This document shows, one piece after another, positions 21,175 to 32,832 of a stretch of 64,000 bases of DNA. The stretch comes from Bombardia bombarda. Its lineage: Eukaryota > Ascomycota > Sordariomycetes > Sordariales > Lasiosphaeriaceae. A program made the translations under genes and the position numbers. Location of the stretch: assembly GCA_030512295.1 (NCBI GenBank), contig JAULSR010000004.1, positions 2,418,001 to 2,482,000 of the forward strand. The letters are read 5' to 3'. The notes under the pieces were generated by a model. It was not told the origin of the DNA, searched no databases, and saw nothing but the letters and a program-made list of their open reading frames with translations. The first letter of the stretch is position 1. Every line of letters begins with the position of its first letter.

Positions 21175-23205
21175 ACTGAAGAGCTGTATCTGCGCTGTGT
21201 AATGCCATCAGCCGACAACGCGACTCTTCATCCTTGAGCTTGGTGCCTACTTCATCTACCAACGACAGTAGTGGTGATAACAGCAAGCACGCGGCCATTT
21301 CCGTCCTGGCTGGTGGTCATCAGGCTGGAGAGTCTGGACTTTTTCCGCCGGGCCTTTGCCGGCGTGTTTGGCTTTGCTGGGTGATATTGGTGTTTTCCTT
21401 TTGCTGGTCTGTTTCCTTTTTTTTTTTAGTTTAGATTTCTTTTCTTTTTAAACAACGGGTATGAATTTCCTTGTCATAATCTCTCATAATGGTGTGTTCA
21501 TTGTGATCCTGCCTGTGACGCAAACTACTAATATTTACGTGCCCCTATAGAAAGCGCTTTGGTAGCAGTTTGATCACAGATATCATCCTCATCATGATCT
21601 GCTGCCTGTTTTAACGTTACAATCCTATTGTAAGCTCAAACCGTACCGAACCTGAAAGCAAAACAATCGCTTTGTTGCTCGTTCCTTAGCTTATATGACC
21701 TGCTGTTAGTCAAACATTGAACTAAAATACGGACTCATGCTTGAGGCAATTCCAATTTCGTCTATGCAATCTTCTCGTACTCTCTTTGCTTTTCTGAGTG
21801 AGTCATCATGTCTGATCATTCGTCGCAATCATGTAAAGGCTTTCTTTGTATTCAAACTTCAACCAGCGATCACGGTCGACAGCAAGCAGAGAGACCCGAC
21901 AGGGGAAGGCCGATCCGAAAATGGCGACTTTTGCCCAATGATCCGCTTATTTGACGAGCAAAGCCCGGAATATGTCAAGGCCGGCGGTTACGATGAGAGC
22001 CGAGACGGCGACTACATGGAAGCAAAACTTGCAAGAACGGCAGAAGCTGTTTAATAAGTACCTGCCCCTGGAGCCGCATCTATTCCGAGAGATAATTGGC
22101 TTTGGCAAGGAGGCACATGTTCAGGAACGGATTTAGCACGTCAAGATCGCGTTAACGGAAATGTTCGAGTTCATGTTTGAACGTGCTCGGAAGACGTGGG
22201 AGAAGTTTGGACTCAAAATTGAGTAGATTGGAATGACAATGCCGGCAGGCTTGGAGCCAGGGTTTTCGGCTGTTTATGGCGAGATCATCGTCAAGGCCTG
22301 GGGAGTTGAGCATGGGTCCTGTCCTGAGATTATCTATACCACCCACCGAAGCACATGAGACCTCTACAGGACCAGCCTGCAATCTCAATCTTTAATATTG
22401 GTGGCCATGGCATAGATGCGTGTCATGGGTGGCCGGTGCGAAATAAAGCCGAGTCTAGAGCTGTATTTGTCGTACATGGGGTTCCGTTTCGTGAGTTTAT
22501 AAACCCCGTTATAACAACATACGAGTCATTTTGGCGTATAACTACCTCTCAAAGTTACATTTATGGGTTTCGCTAACATTTTGGGTCGTTTAGGAGCCTA
22601 TGGCGGAAGTCTGAAGTGGGAAGAAGATATTGCTGGAAATGTGGAATCGGGCGCCGAAACAGAGTTCACGTTTGTTGCAACACGATTAACCCTTGGAAAA
22701 GAACCAGGATACCGGTCTGAAAGACGAATTTTACTCGGCATCAACCCAGGGTCCAATTTGCCGGAACGCTGCCAGACTGAGCAAGTACCTTTTCGTTTGG
22801 GGGAGCAGAAGTACATGGGGACATACATGTGACGTAGGCGCATCCAGGTAGTCACAGTCCGTAGTTTACTTGATCATGATACGGCACCCATAGAGAAAGA
22901 AAATAGAGAGTTTTTATTTACGTAGGTGTGCTCACGCTCTACCCGACTGTTTCTATGCCAAGACCGATTGTGTGGGGGCGGGGCCGCTCGCCCCCTGAGT
23001 TGCAGACAAGTGCGGGGTTACAAGCCCCAAGACAGCAACGTCGTCATCGTCATCGTCAAGTCGCCAAGATTTAGCTATCAGTCTCGCGCGTTTCACTACG
23101 GACGAGTTGACTTCCCAACAGCCACCATGCTGTTGTTATCTCTCATTCATTACTATTGGTCATCACCTACTATTTATATATTCCACGGGGTTACCCTTTT
23201 AAGCT

Positions 23206-23224
23206 GGGGGGGGGGGGGGGGGGG
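23206..23224. repeat. G19 homopolymer
   Basis: Nineteen consecutive G, about 200 bp upstream of the GFA-domain gene. Confidence 0.95.
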
Positions 23225-23330
23225 TAGGCACCAAGGTAGCATTTTCATTCCCGGTATAAGCAGATCGGCAGGCAGAAAGAGAGGGGCAACATAAACACAA
23301 CAGGGGGTAAGACGACATATATATCAAGCT

Positions 23331-23369
23331 CCTGCCGAGTCGACCTGCCGAGTCGACCTGCCGAGTCGA
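23331..23369. repeat. 13-bp tandem repeat CCTGCCGAGTCGA, three copies
   Basis: Three perfect copies lie in the leader, 60 bp before the ATG of the GFA-domain gene. Confidence 0.95.
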
Positions 23370-23428
23370 TCATCTTTCTCTCTGACTCTTGTGTCCCAAG
23401 AACCACCAACCCCCATCATCAACAAACC

Positions 23429-24577
23429 ATGGCCACCACATCCCTCCCCCACCAGCTGCCGGGCGCCAACAAAACCCTCACAGCCGCTTGCCACTGCAGG
23501 TCCGTCCACTTCACCATCACCGTCCCGACCTCGTCCCTCCCGCTCCCCGTCCACCTCTGCCACTGCCACGTCTGCCGCCAGACACACGGCACCCTCGCCA
23601 GCTTCCACGCCGCCCTCCCCAAAGACGTCTCCCCCGTCTTCATCGCGCCCTCGTCCTTCGCCTCCTCGCTCACAGGCTACACCCACTCGCAGGGGGCCAC
23701 CGCCACGCGCCTGTTCTGCAAGACCTGCGGCTGCCACATCGGCGACGTGGACCTGCGCCCCGACCCACCAGAGACCGGCACGCCCCGCTGGGTCGACGTC
23801 GCCTCGTCCATCTTCGACCAGCACACCCCTGATACCTTCCAGATCCGCTCGCACATCTTCACGCGCGGGGCGGTGCCGGGTCTGGCGGAGTGGCTGCCTG
23901 CTATTGGGGGGAGGGCGCTTAATACGTGGAATCCCGGGGAGGGTGATCCGGAGCTTGGTATTCCGGGTCCGGCGGAGAAGGGGAAGGAGTTTGATGAGCG
24001 GGGGGGTGAGAGGTTGAGGGCCGAGTGTCATTGTGGGGGGGTGTCATTCACGCTCCCGCGCCCCGGCATTCCCGAGATTGCGGATGATCCGTACATCTCC
24101 CGGTGGATATCCCCCAAGGACCCAAACAAGTACGCCGCTTGTCTGGATCTCTGCGGGGACTGCCGGCTTCTGGACGGGACGCACTTCCTCGCGTGGACGT
24201 TTGTGCCGCTGGCGTTTTGCGAGCCCAAGATCGGGCCTGACTTGAAGATTGGGACGATGGTGACGTATCGCTCGAGCGAGGACGTGTTGAGGTCTTTCTG
24301 TGGGGTGTGCGGCGCGACGGTGTTTTACGCGGTTGCTGATCGGGTGCCGACGGAGAGGCAGAGGATTGTGGATCTGGCGGTGGGGGTACTGAGGGCGCCG
24401 GAGGGAGTGTTGGCGGAGGAGTGGATGACGTGGCGGACGGGGAGGTGTAGCTGGGTTGAGGCGGGTAAGGCGTATGATGGGGAGTTTGCGGAGGCGCTGG
24501 CGAGGGGGGTGGATGAGTGGGGGGTAAAGAGGTACGGGGAGAGCGTGGATTTCAAGTTGCCCCATACAAGGGGTTGA
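23429..24577 (+). CDS. Protein with two GFA / CENP-V-type zinc domains
   Basis: This 382-aa intronless protein contains two copies of the glutathione-dependent formaldehyde-activating (GFA/CENP-V) fold. The first (about residues 15-135) has ACHCRSVHF, CHCHVCR and FCKTCGCHIGD. The second (about 192-345) has ECHCGGVSF, CLDLCGDCR and FCGVCGATVFY. These Cys clusters bind the structural and catalytic zincs of the family. Members capture S-hydroxymethylglutathione or related thiol adducts, but for most fungal GFA proteins the substrate is unknown. Two domains in tandem in one chain are a recognised fungal form. The ATG sits in a good context (AACCATGG). Likely cytosolic; no signal peptide. Confidence 0.9.
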   Translation: MATTSLPHQLPGANKTLTAACHCRSVHFTITVPTSSLPLPVHLCHCHVCRQTHGTLASFHAALPKDVSPVFIAPSSFASSLTGYTHSQGATATRLFCKTCGCHIGDVDLRPDPPETGTPRWVDVASSIFDQHTPDTFQIRSHIFTRGAVPGLAEWLPAIGGRALNTWNPGEGDPELGIPGPAEKGKEFDERGGERLRAECHCGGVSFTLPRPGIPEIADDPYISRWISPKDPNKYAACLDLCGDCRLLDGTHFLAWTFVPLAFCEPKIGPDLKIGTMVTYRSSEDVLRSFCGVCGATVFYAVADRVPTERQRIVDLAVGVLRAPEGVLAEEWMTWRTGRCSWVEAGKAYDGEFAEALARGVDEWGVKRYGESVDFKLPHTRG

Positions 24578-25284
24578 GTTGTGGGGGCTGTTTATGTTGG
24601 GTGGTTGTGGTAGTGATAGGTGAGTGTAGTAGTGATAGGTGAGTGTAGTGCTTCTCCATAGGCAAAGGGAGAGGGCAGCAGATATTTGACCGGCATTGAG
24701 ACTCTTCTGCATGAAATAAGAACGTACTGGATAAGAATATTAACTAAATCACGATTAGGAATATGTTACCACTCCAGTGTCGAGCCGTCTAGTATAAGCG
24801 AGCGAGCTCTTTCTCAAATCTCAGCATGCCAGTCCACAACTCCTCCCTGCTGTTGCATGAACTTATAGTCTACAGCCAGACGTATTTGTCGTTAAACTCC
24901 ATCGAGTTCGATTCCCACTCTTCTCTCGTTACGCTTCTTCACTTCCTGTCGAATACAGAATCTCGTAGTCGCCGAGTTTTAACGGCGCGATGGCCCCCTC
25001 CGATGCTCCACCAGTTGAAGAAAAGACACACCCACCCATTAGTACTCCTGTCTGACCCATGCACCGTGTCATCAAGCCAGCCAGCCAGCCAGCCGTTTAG
25101 AGCCCATGTCAATCTTCAAGCAGTGCTAATGGCCGCAGACTGCTGCCTCCCTATGCCACATTGCCTGCTCGTGACAGTTTTTCCCACCCCCTTTCCTGTC
25201 GTTGTCGTTCCTTCGACAACCTGGCGAAGCTTTTTGCCTCCCTACATCACTGATGGTAATCAACCACACCACCATTCATCAACC
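24578..25284. other. Intergenic between convergent genes
   Basis: 3' ends of the GFA gene (plus) and the membrane-protein gene (minus) face each other here. A 20-bp TGATAGGTGAGTGTAGTAG-type unit is duplicated near 24615-24650. No coding sequence recognised. Confidence 0.5.
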
Positions 25285-26064
25285 TTAGACAGCACCCCCA
25301 CCCCTACTCCCATTCATCACCGTCGCGCTCAACGCCTCCTCCTCCTCCTCCTCCTCCCCCTCCCCTTCCGCCCCAGCATGGTGTCCCCCATGATGCCCCG
25401 CCTGATAATGCGTCGCCAGGTACGCAGCCTTTGGCGGCTCATACGGCGGCGGCGGGGCGCTAATCCTGCCATCCAGCGTGCTGATATCTACGTCGCTAGT
25501 TCCCAGCCCACCACCTCTCATCGAAAGGTGGCGATCAAGATGAAGGTCCGAGTCGGAGGAGTGGTAGTGGTAGATCTTGTGGGCGTCGGGCTTCATGTCG
25601 TCGATGGGGATGAAGTCGCGGTTCCTGCTCCCATTCAGGCTGTTGTTGTTGCTGTTGGCCGCTCGCCTGCGGGTGAAGCCGCGGTAGAGGAGGGCGAGGA
25701 GGGCGAGCAGGATGAAGAAGCCGAGCACGCCGATGACGATGCCGATGATGGCCGCTGTGGAGAGGGCGTGGTGGAAGTCGTCTTGACCGGATTGCGCTAT
25801 TGCTGAGGGGCCGCCGCCGCCGTTGTTGCCAAAGGTGTTGCCGAAGTTGTCGCCGGAGGGGTTGGTTGGTAGTGGGAGAGATGTTGGGAAGGAGACTGTG
25901 GGATGGGGGAATGGGTCGAAGCTGTCGGGGTTTTGGTTTTGGTTTTGGTTTTGGTTTTGGTTTTGGTTTTGACGGCGTGTTAATCTGTAGCCGTCGGCGA
26001 ATTCTTCTGCTGCTCGTTTTGCAAATGTCGTCAATGACGATGTGAGGGCGGGGATTGGCGACAT
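25285..26064 (-). CDS. Single-pass membrane protein with Gln/Asn repeat and cytosolic tail
   Basis: The 259-aa protein is taken from the ATG whose complement is CAT at 26062-26064; an upstream in-frame ATG would add 59 unpromising residues. An ectodomain of about 105 residues contains an alternating Gln-Asn run from a GGTTTT hexamer (25929-25970) and Pro/Ser/Gly-rich sequence. One strong transmembrane helix (about 108-132, AAIIGIVIGVLGFFILLALLALLY) is followed by a basic RGFTRRR stop-transfer. A tail of about 125 residues has a PPPPYEPP motif, His-rich sequence and a Glu run. No signal peptide is obvious. The layout recalls fungal wall-sensor-like or WSC/mid2-type membrane proteins but lacks their Cys domains, so no function is assigned. 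The PPPY motif could recruit WW-domain ubiquitin ligases (inference). Confidence 0.7.
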   Translation of the reverse strand: MSPIPALTSSLTTFAKRAAEEFADGYRLTRRQNQNQNQNQNQNQNPDSFDPFPHPTVSFPTSLPLPTNPSGDNFGNTFGNNGGGGPSAIAQSGQDDFHHALSTAAIIGIVIGVLGFFILLALLALLYRGFTRRRAANSNNNSLNGSRNRDFIPIDDMKPDAHKIYHYHSSDSDLHLDRHLSMRGGGLGTSDVDISTLDGRISAPPPPYEPPKAAYLATHYQAGHHGGHHAGAEGEGEEEEEEEALSATVMNGSRGGGAV

Positions 26065-28210
26065 GATTGCGCAGGGTTGTTCTTTGTTAGTGTGGTGCTG
26101 ATTGAGGGGTTTGGCGATAACAATCGAAGGAGTAAATTTCAAGCGACTGGTGTTGATGAGATTGACGACATTAATATCTGGCAGACTTGGTTCACGATGA
26201 TTGCACTCAGCCCCCGGGCTGCGGCCAGAAACAAGAAACAAGGAGTGAGGAGTTCACATCCAGAAGCAGGAGCAGGATAGAAGCAGGAGCAGGAGGTGTC
26301 AAGGGCACAGCAGCACTAGGTAGGCCTCGAAACCGGAAAATACCACGTAATTGACCACCCTGGTTGACAAAGGAGGTCGGTCTCGAAGTACCCAATAAAA
26401 GCCATTGAAACACCCCTTGTCTGCTGCTGTCAGAGCCCCCCTCCATCCCATCCTATCCTCCCACCTAATAAGGTAAGCCTGCATCCTGCATGCAAGCCCC
26501 GACAGTGGCCGAAATATAGGTAGGTTATGGCCTGCTGTGCCACGCACCATCGGCCCTGATTGTTGCGATCGGCCGACCACCACCAACATTGCCAACAATT
26601 CTGTCAATTGGGTGATGATGTGGCCTGCATGTCGCAATCCCAAAGCGGAAATACTTATCTTGTCCTTGGGCGTCCAGCGGCTCGTGTTCAATGCTGTTTT
26701 GTGCAACCAGCCACATGCAGAGCACAAGTGAAGTCGACCGAGGGCTTGATTGGAGTGGCCGGAGGTCCTCCACCTCGCGAGTCCGGGGGGTGACGAGCCC
26801 TCTGAATTCCAATTCCAATTTCCAGCTTCTTTCAGGATTCTACGTCAGCCCCGGCAGGACCGTCAATAGCGATCAATAGCGATCAATAGCGATCAATAGC
26901 CACAATGATCCTGTCTGCTTGCGATGCAGTGCAATTGCGACGCTGCGTCTGATCTTTGTTTCGCCAATTGCGCAGGGGTTCGAATCGTGAAAGCAAAATT
27001 GGGGGGGCTCGTAGGATTTGGTGTTTCTGACACTTGAAACCGCCCGTCAGAAATCGCCAACATGCACTGCGCCGCACCCCCGTTTGCTGTGTTTTTGCTC
27101 TTTCACTTGGCCGATGGGCTAATTATCAGACCATTTTGTGCCAAGTGGTGGACATCTGCAACTGGTCGCCCTCGGCCATGTCTAATAACAGAATGATGAA
27201 AGTCTTCATTGACCCGGGCCATTTTGGTGGTTGAAGGTGAGCAGCATAAAAATGCGCTTATAAGTCCGGCTCGCAAACCTCATATCAGCCGCTTGATATC
27301 ATATCGCCGAGCCCGATGATCGCCAAGTCACATCAATATGAGTCAACGGATAAATCCACAACCTGTTGGCGACGCTCCAAGGCCGAAATCAAGGCTGAAG
27401 TTGTAAATCATCAATATTAAAGCCACGAGTTGATATTATATTTAGAGATCTATATTTTAATCTAGACGCAAGGTCTAGAGTTCAACTCATCCGTATCATG
27501 ACATTTGTATGTTGGACACACTAATTGATATCTTATAGTATGGCAGGACGCAGTACCTTGCGAGCTCACTTTCTATAGGCAGTTGGGCGAAATTTTCGTT
27601 GCTTGACCTCTGTCGGGTTGCCAGTATCTCTACATGAGAACATAACGACCGGCTGATCTATATTCTTGATTTATATGGGCTGTAAAATGCCCAATATCCG
27701 TAGGTGCAAAATCACCTTTCCATAACTTACCGTTGAGACAGCCAACGTCACGAATGCAAGATTGTATGTACAGTGTCGATCAACCCCTAGAATAGAACCA
27801 AAGCACAACTCCTATTTTCACGTCTATGGTTCTGACATCCTCTACCCGATACTGTATCAAAAAAATCATTTGCCTAGTTCCCCGAAAGCAACTCCAAACT
27901 TCAAAAGGAAACGTCTACTACATCTCCGCCAAACTAGACTAGTCTAAAATCCAGCAATGATCATCAGTCAACAACCTATCCCACCCCCAAGGGTCCCAAA
28001 AATGCGAGCACTGGATACATTACATAAACAGTTTTGTCCTCCAAAATGCAAACAAATAACCTAAGATACCAGGTCGTCGTCTAAAACATAGCATGCCTGA
28101 AAACACCAGCCCGCCAGCTCGCCTATACGTCATATACCATCTCATCCATGTCCATTTTTGTTCATTCATTTCCATCATCCATACCATCTCCCATTCCCGC
28201 CCCCCCACCA
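26065..28210. other. Intergenic, no gene recognised
   Basis: Open frames here are short and compositionally random. A GATCAATAGC tandem lies at 26871-26900. The part from about 27240 to 27960 is more AT-rich than its surroundings and may be an old decayed insertion; no ends or duplications could be found. Confidence 0.4.
26861..26900. repeat. 10-bp tandem repeat GATCAATAGC, three copies plus a diverged one
   Basis: Perfect units at 26871-26900 are preceded by CGTCAATAGC. Confidence 0.95.
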
Positions 28211-29890
28211 TCAGCCCCTCATCCTCCCCAACCCCCCAGCAACAACAGGCGGCAACGTCAACGGCCTCCTATCACTCGACCGACTACTGCTGTTGCTCCC
28301 CCCCTTCTCCACCCCCTCCTCCGGCGTCAACACCCCTCCCCTTTCCCCCATCGGCGTCGGCGTCTGCGACTGCGGGCTCGTATCAACCCACTTCGGCCCC
28401 TCATTCCACCCTGAGCTCATCCACACCATGGCCGCCACCAAACTCAACAACACCACCGTCGTCAGCACCCCGGCGCCCGCCCTATCCCTCCCATCAATCT
28501 CCCTCCACGGCTCCGGATTATTCTGCGTATTCGCCCCAGCATTCGGATCCCCTGTACTCGTGCCCCCTGTCCCATTCGTGACCGGGCCAGCGACCGTCTC
28601 TTCATCCACCAGCAGACTCATGAGCGCGCCGAGGGCATTCATCTGCTGGCCGGCGCCCGTGTTGCCGTCGTATCCTTGCGGGTCGTTCCATCGGAACCCG
28701 CAGACGCCGTCGGGGGTGCAGGCTTTTACGGCGCCGGCGGCGGACGTGCGCAAGACGGGCATGATCTTGTCGCGGATGAAGGGCGCCATCTGGGTGGTTT
28801 GCGAGAGCCAGCGGTGGACGTAGCCCTTGAAGGAGAGCATGTCGGTGGTGCACTGAACGTGGGTGGCGAGCTCGCAGGCGACTTCGACAGCGATGCCGGC
28901 GGGGAAGAAGACTTCGAGGGTGCGGTTGGCGAGGAGGGTGATGTGGGTTCCCCAAGGTTCGGCGCCGTTTTTCTGGGAGTTTGTCAGTGATGGTAGTTGG
29001 GGAGAGGATAGAGGGGACTTACGTAGTTGTACATGAAGCCCAGCCCTTGAAGGAAAATGGCGGCTGTGTAGGAGAACTGGGCCCTGTTGATGTCGGTGCA
29101 GTTGTTGTATACGTGTCCGCCATCGTAGATGTTGTAGTCGGCGTCGATGTAGCCGACGTCCTTGGTCCAATCCCACGTCTTCGCGGCCCACTCTGCGTAG
29201 GTGTCGTTGCCCGTGTAGCGGGCGAGGCGTGCGGCAATGTTGAAGAACACGGCGTTGGTGATGGAGTTCTTGTAGTCGTAGCCGTTGTTCGCCAATGGGA
29301 TCTGCCAGCGCAGGCCACCTTGGCAAAAGGCCGTGTCCCATCTCGCGACTTGGGTGTTGAAGACGGCCTGGGCCAGCGCGAGCCACTGCGGCTGTCCGGC
29401 TGGCGGGTTCTGGAAGGTGGTCTCGGCAGCCAACATGGCCGACATGCCCCAAAAGCCTTGGTCGTCGTTGCCGAGCGATGCTGTCCAGTTGGGCGGCATG
29501 TAGTTGTTCTGCGGTGAGTTGGCCTGGAAGAGTAACGAATATTGGACGATGTCATTGTAGGTGTCGTCGTCGGTATAGTGCCAGTAGTCGATCATGGTGC
29601 CCCAGAGCGCGCCGCCCTCCCACCAGTAGTATGGACCTGCGGGAGGCGGACCAGGAAGCACACCCGGGATCTGGCCGGGGTCGGTGCCGTGATAGTAGGA
29701 CATGAGGTTACCGGCGACGACCTTGGCGGCCGACTTGATGGAGTCTGGCATCGGCGTCAGCGTCTGTATTCACTTGGGGGAGGGGGTCGTCATCGCGCTT
29801 ACCGGCTGAGTTGAGGTCCACATTGAGGGCAGCGTGGACGTGTGCCACCATCAGCGCCAGCAGCGCCCACAGAAGATTGAACAACGCCAT
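28211..29890 (-). CDS. GH76 endo-1,6-alpha-mannosidase (Dfg5/Dcw1 type), three exons
   Basis: Exons on the minus strand are 29890-29803, 29744-29023 and 28972-28211, joined by introns of 58 and 50 bp with GTAAGC/CAG and GTAAGT/CAG borders; phases fit. The 523-aa product has a signal peptide (MALFNLLWALLALMVAHVHA), then a GH76 domain with WWEGGALWG, the catalytic Asp pair in LGNDDQGFWGMSA, and conserved CQGGLRWQI and YDGGHVYNNC. Fungal GH76 enzymes such as Dfg5 and Dcw1 are thought to transfer GPI-anchored proteins from their anchor mannan onto wall glucan. Many N-glycosylation sites occur. Near the C-terminus is a hydrophobic segment (VLTTVVLLSLVAAMVWM), but it is followed by about 75 polar residues, so it looks like a true transmembrane helix rather than a standard GPI signal. 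Confidence 0.92.
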
Positions 29891-32758
29891 CGTGTGTGTC
29901 TGGCTGTTTCGACGCTCGTATCTGTCTCAAGGATTGAAGGAAACGGCCATGTACGGCCCCGAAGAAGGATGAGTGATGTTGACTGGGGATTCAATGTAGA
30001 ATCAAGCTTCGCCAAGTGTGCGGCACTAGGGGGGGGGGAGCTGCACTGCGGTTGATCCCCGGGGTGCTGCAAGGTGACAATGGAACAGGGAAAGGCGGTT
30101 GGCATCCCTCCTGGACTTGGAGGGGTGGTGGAACCTGGAACCCAGTCGGAGGTGGTCGGGACGCAGGATCAAAGGCTCCAGCTGCTGGGGACAGTGACTC
30201 GGGACTATGACGCAAACGACCGACAAGCCCTAGCACGCCGTCGTCGCCCATTAGGTCAGCTCCGTCAGCCACCAAAGAAAAGAAGCCTTTGTCTTGGATG
30301 GGGTCGAAGGGCGGCTGGCTGAGGGGATAATTTCCACATTCGGGGCGGGCATAGCCCCGCCAAAACAATACCAGATCGCCAACGATGAAAAGGCCCCCGC
30401 CAATTGCCGGGCGCTGGGAGAAACAAGAGGGTCTGGAATGTTTCAGTGGGGGGGGTGACTCGGGTGCGACAACCAGCTGTTCCAATGGAAAGTGCAACGA
30501 GTCGGGTAGCGCTTGCTGAACCACCCGACTAGTGCACTGCCCACTGGTTAAGGAAAGAGCATTCCACACCCATCTTGCACACGTGTTCCGTGGGAGACCT
30601 TGGGGAAGGTGCAGTGGCTTGGGTTTGTTTGCTCGTTCCAGTGCCTGGCTGTGTGTCATTGCTATTTTCCATGCCTCAGCTATTCTAGACCATCATTTTT
30701 CTCTTGTTCCTAGCCCACCATCTAACGTCCGGCCTCTTAAGCTCTCAATCTGAAGCCATTCCCAGAGCGTGGACAGGATCCATCACGAGGAATACCTGCT
30801 GCTTCTGTGACAACATCGAGCTATCGCGCATGACACCCAACAGAGACAATCCCTCTTGGTCTCAAGAAGCTGTCTGATTTGTCACACATCACGTCTCTGC
30901 ATTGCCGTTTGTCAGACCATGGTGGCGCCCTGCACGACGAGGGTACACTTCAGTACTTTCAGGTGTGTAGACGGGCATTCCCTGACCGTGTACTCGGACC
31001 CCAATTTCGGGCTCCAGCTAATGTCGTCGACGAGCATCCAGCCAAAAGAAAAGGGGCGAAGATGGGTCGTTACCATTAACATTGTGAACCCAGCCTGTCA
31101 CACAGAATCAGATCCAGGATCCAACAACCACGAGACGCCCGACAAGCTCTCAAGTCACCAATGGTTAGAAGCATCCCAGTCAACTTTTGTTACAGTTGAC
31201 AATGCGTCTGTCTATCTAAACCACAACGAAGGGCAAACGACGCGACAAGCTCGAGGCTCTAGAATAGCGTGCGCAACGGGGCGGAACGATCAGTTCTCCA
31301 TTCTTGTCACGCCAGATGACAGGAACCTAGCGTGACACCAACAAGACACGCGTAGGTTGGCGGAGCTATAATTCATCAAACTTCAGCTGCTTGTGTCGCA
31401 TCGATTTTGATTATCCGCGGCACCCCGGCGGCACATACCCGACACGCAGGCCTAGCTCCCGACGTGCATGCAGCACACCAACCGAACCATTGCCCGTGCC
31501 ATCGTCAGCCCGCGGCTTCTTCCGAGGATAGCACCACTGGTGTTGTTGGTTGACGAATGTGAGCCCAGAAAAGGATATACATTGGGCACATACTCCCGGT
31601 AGCTTCAAGATGAACGGCCGAGATACAATGGCGACGACAACACTCAACATTGAAACTGTCAGCAACATCTTCTTCGTCGGCGTTTGTAGCAGCAGCAGCG
31701 AGGACAGCCATCGGCAGTAGCACCGCAACCATGCTCCAGTGATTTCTTGCATTCAGACTCTACCCATGAATAAAGGTCCCCAAAAGAGATGACATTGCTC
31801 TTGAAAATTCCAGCCCGAGAAGACGGAGCCAGCTCCTTGGATCTCGAAACTCCTGCTCGCTGCTGCACCATGTCCTCCTGAACAGAGTACTATGGATCTG
31901 TCCATGAATCAATCTCCAGCTTGCCTCCACGTCGCTGCGGCGATAGGCCTTTCCGTGCCACCACCATCACCAGCTCCCAATTGCATCGCCAGGGCGATAG
32001 ATTGACACACACGCGGCCTAGCGCCCGCAAGGAGCAACTATCCAGCAACAACCAAGCGGACAACGAGTCATTAGGTGCCACATTCCGCTCTTTTCCAGCG
32101 TCGATGTCAAGCTCTTACTAGAACACAATGTAATAGCGCCAGTAACTGGCTCGTGGGCCACGCTAAGAATAAGATTTCGCCGTCGAGGGACTTGTCGCGT
32201 GTCCTGCGTTGACCTGAATTAATAGTAGCAAACAATAAGGAGATTAATCCTGCGTGGCAGTAAAGAGGCTATTGAACGAACATGGATAGGTACTCTTGTA
32301 TTTCCACCTGCTAAGGTTGGCGATAACATTCGGCGTTCTGCTGTCTTCACAGTCGAGGAACCGACCGGGTTGCCTCTTGCTATTCATTTGTATCCCCCAG
32401 CTGACTGACGAGATGCCAGTATTGTTATCACGGGCCAGGTTTCCTCCTCGAGATAGCCTCTGGTCCCCCGAACAGTGATCAAACTGGGTACAATCCAAGC
32501 AGCTTGTCCAAGTACGATGTCTCTCACAGTCCGGAATCGCTCTGCGAGCGCAAGACAACGGCCCAGGGAGACATTGCCAAGGGTTCGGCTTCCTTGGCCT
32601 CCAGAAAAGGCACCAACCAGCTACCTCTGCGGCTTCTATCTTTTGACCACCCAAACATTCTCTAGCCTCATTATACTACGACTTTCACCAAAGGGAGACA
32701 ACTATGACGCCCAACCATGTACCCCTTCCGAGCCGAGTCATGCACCAATGAGTCACTT
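29891..32758. other. Intergenic, GH76 promoter and upstream DNA
   Basis: No gene recognised in about 2.9 kb. Plus and minus frames up to about 220 codons exist but lack domain-like composition or splice support. Confidence 0.4.
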
Positions 32759-32832
32759 GGTCCGATGGTGTAGTTGGTTATCACGTCAGTCTAACACACT
32801 GAAGGTCTCCGGTTCAAGCCCGGGTCAGATCA
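32759..32832 (+). tRNA. tRNA-Val (AAC)
   Basis: A 74-nt cloverleaf is complete. The acceptor GGTCCGA pairs with TCAGATC with one mismatch and one wobble. The D-arm contains the A-box TGGTGTAGTTGG, the anticodon stem is TCAGT/ACTGA with loop CTAACAC (anticodon AAC at 32793-32795), and the T-arm contains the B-box GGTTCAAGCC. There is no intron. A TTTT run about 20 bases downstream can end RNA polymerase III transcription. It decodes GUU and, through inosine, GUC/GUA-class valine codons. Confidence 0.95.

Larger units (their letters stand above)
21175..23428. other. Intergenic, with a possible decayed gene at about 21890-22340
   Basis: Plus-strand reading near 22020-22210 gives a helical, charged stretch (LFNKYLPLEPHLFREIIGFG, then a TAG, then ALTEMFEFMFERARKTWEKFGL) that could be the remnant of a gene. 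Neighbouring frames are broken and I cannot name a family. Otherwise nothing. A G19 run (23206-23224) and a 13-bp tandem (23331-23369) precede the next gene. Confidence 0.25.

Noticed and set aside
24826..25806. Plus-strand frame of 326 codons
   Set aside because: It overlaps the membrane-protein gene antisense and begins in low-complexity DNA; no protein signature.
17567..29890. Biosynthetic or degradative gene cluster
   Set aside because: Neighbouring genes (peptidase, GFA protein, membrane protein, mannanase) have no shared pathway, and no backbone synthase is present.
30856..31335. 159-codon plus-strand frame
   Set aside because: Compositionally random with no splice or domain support.
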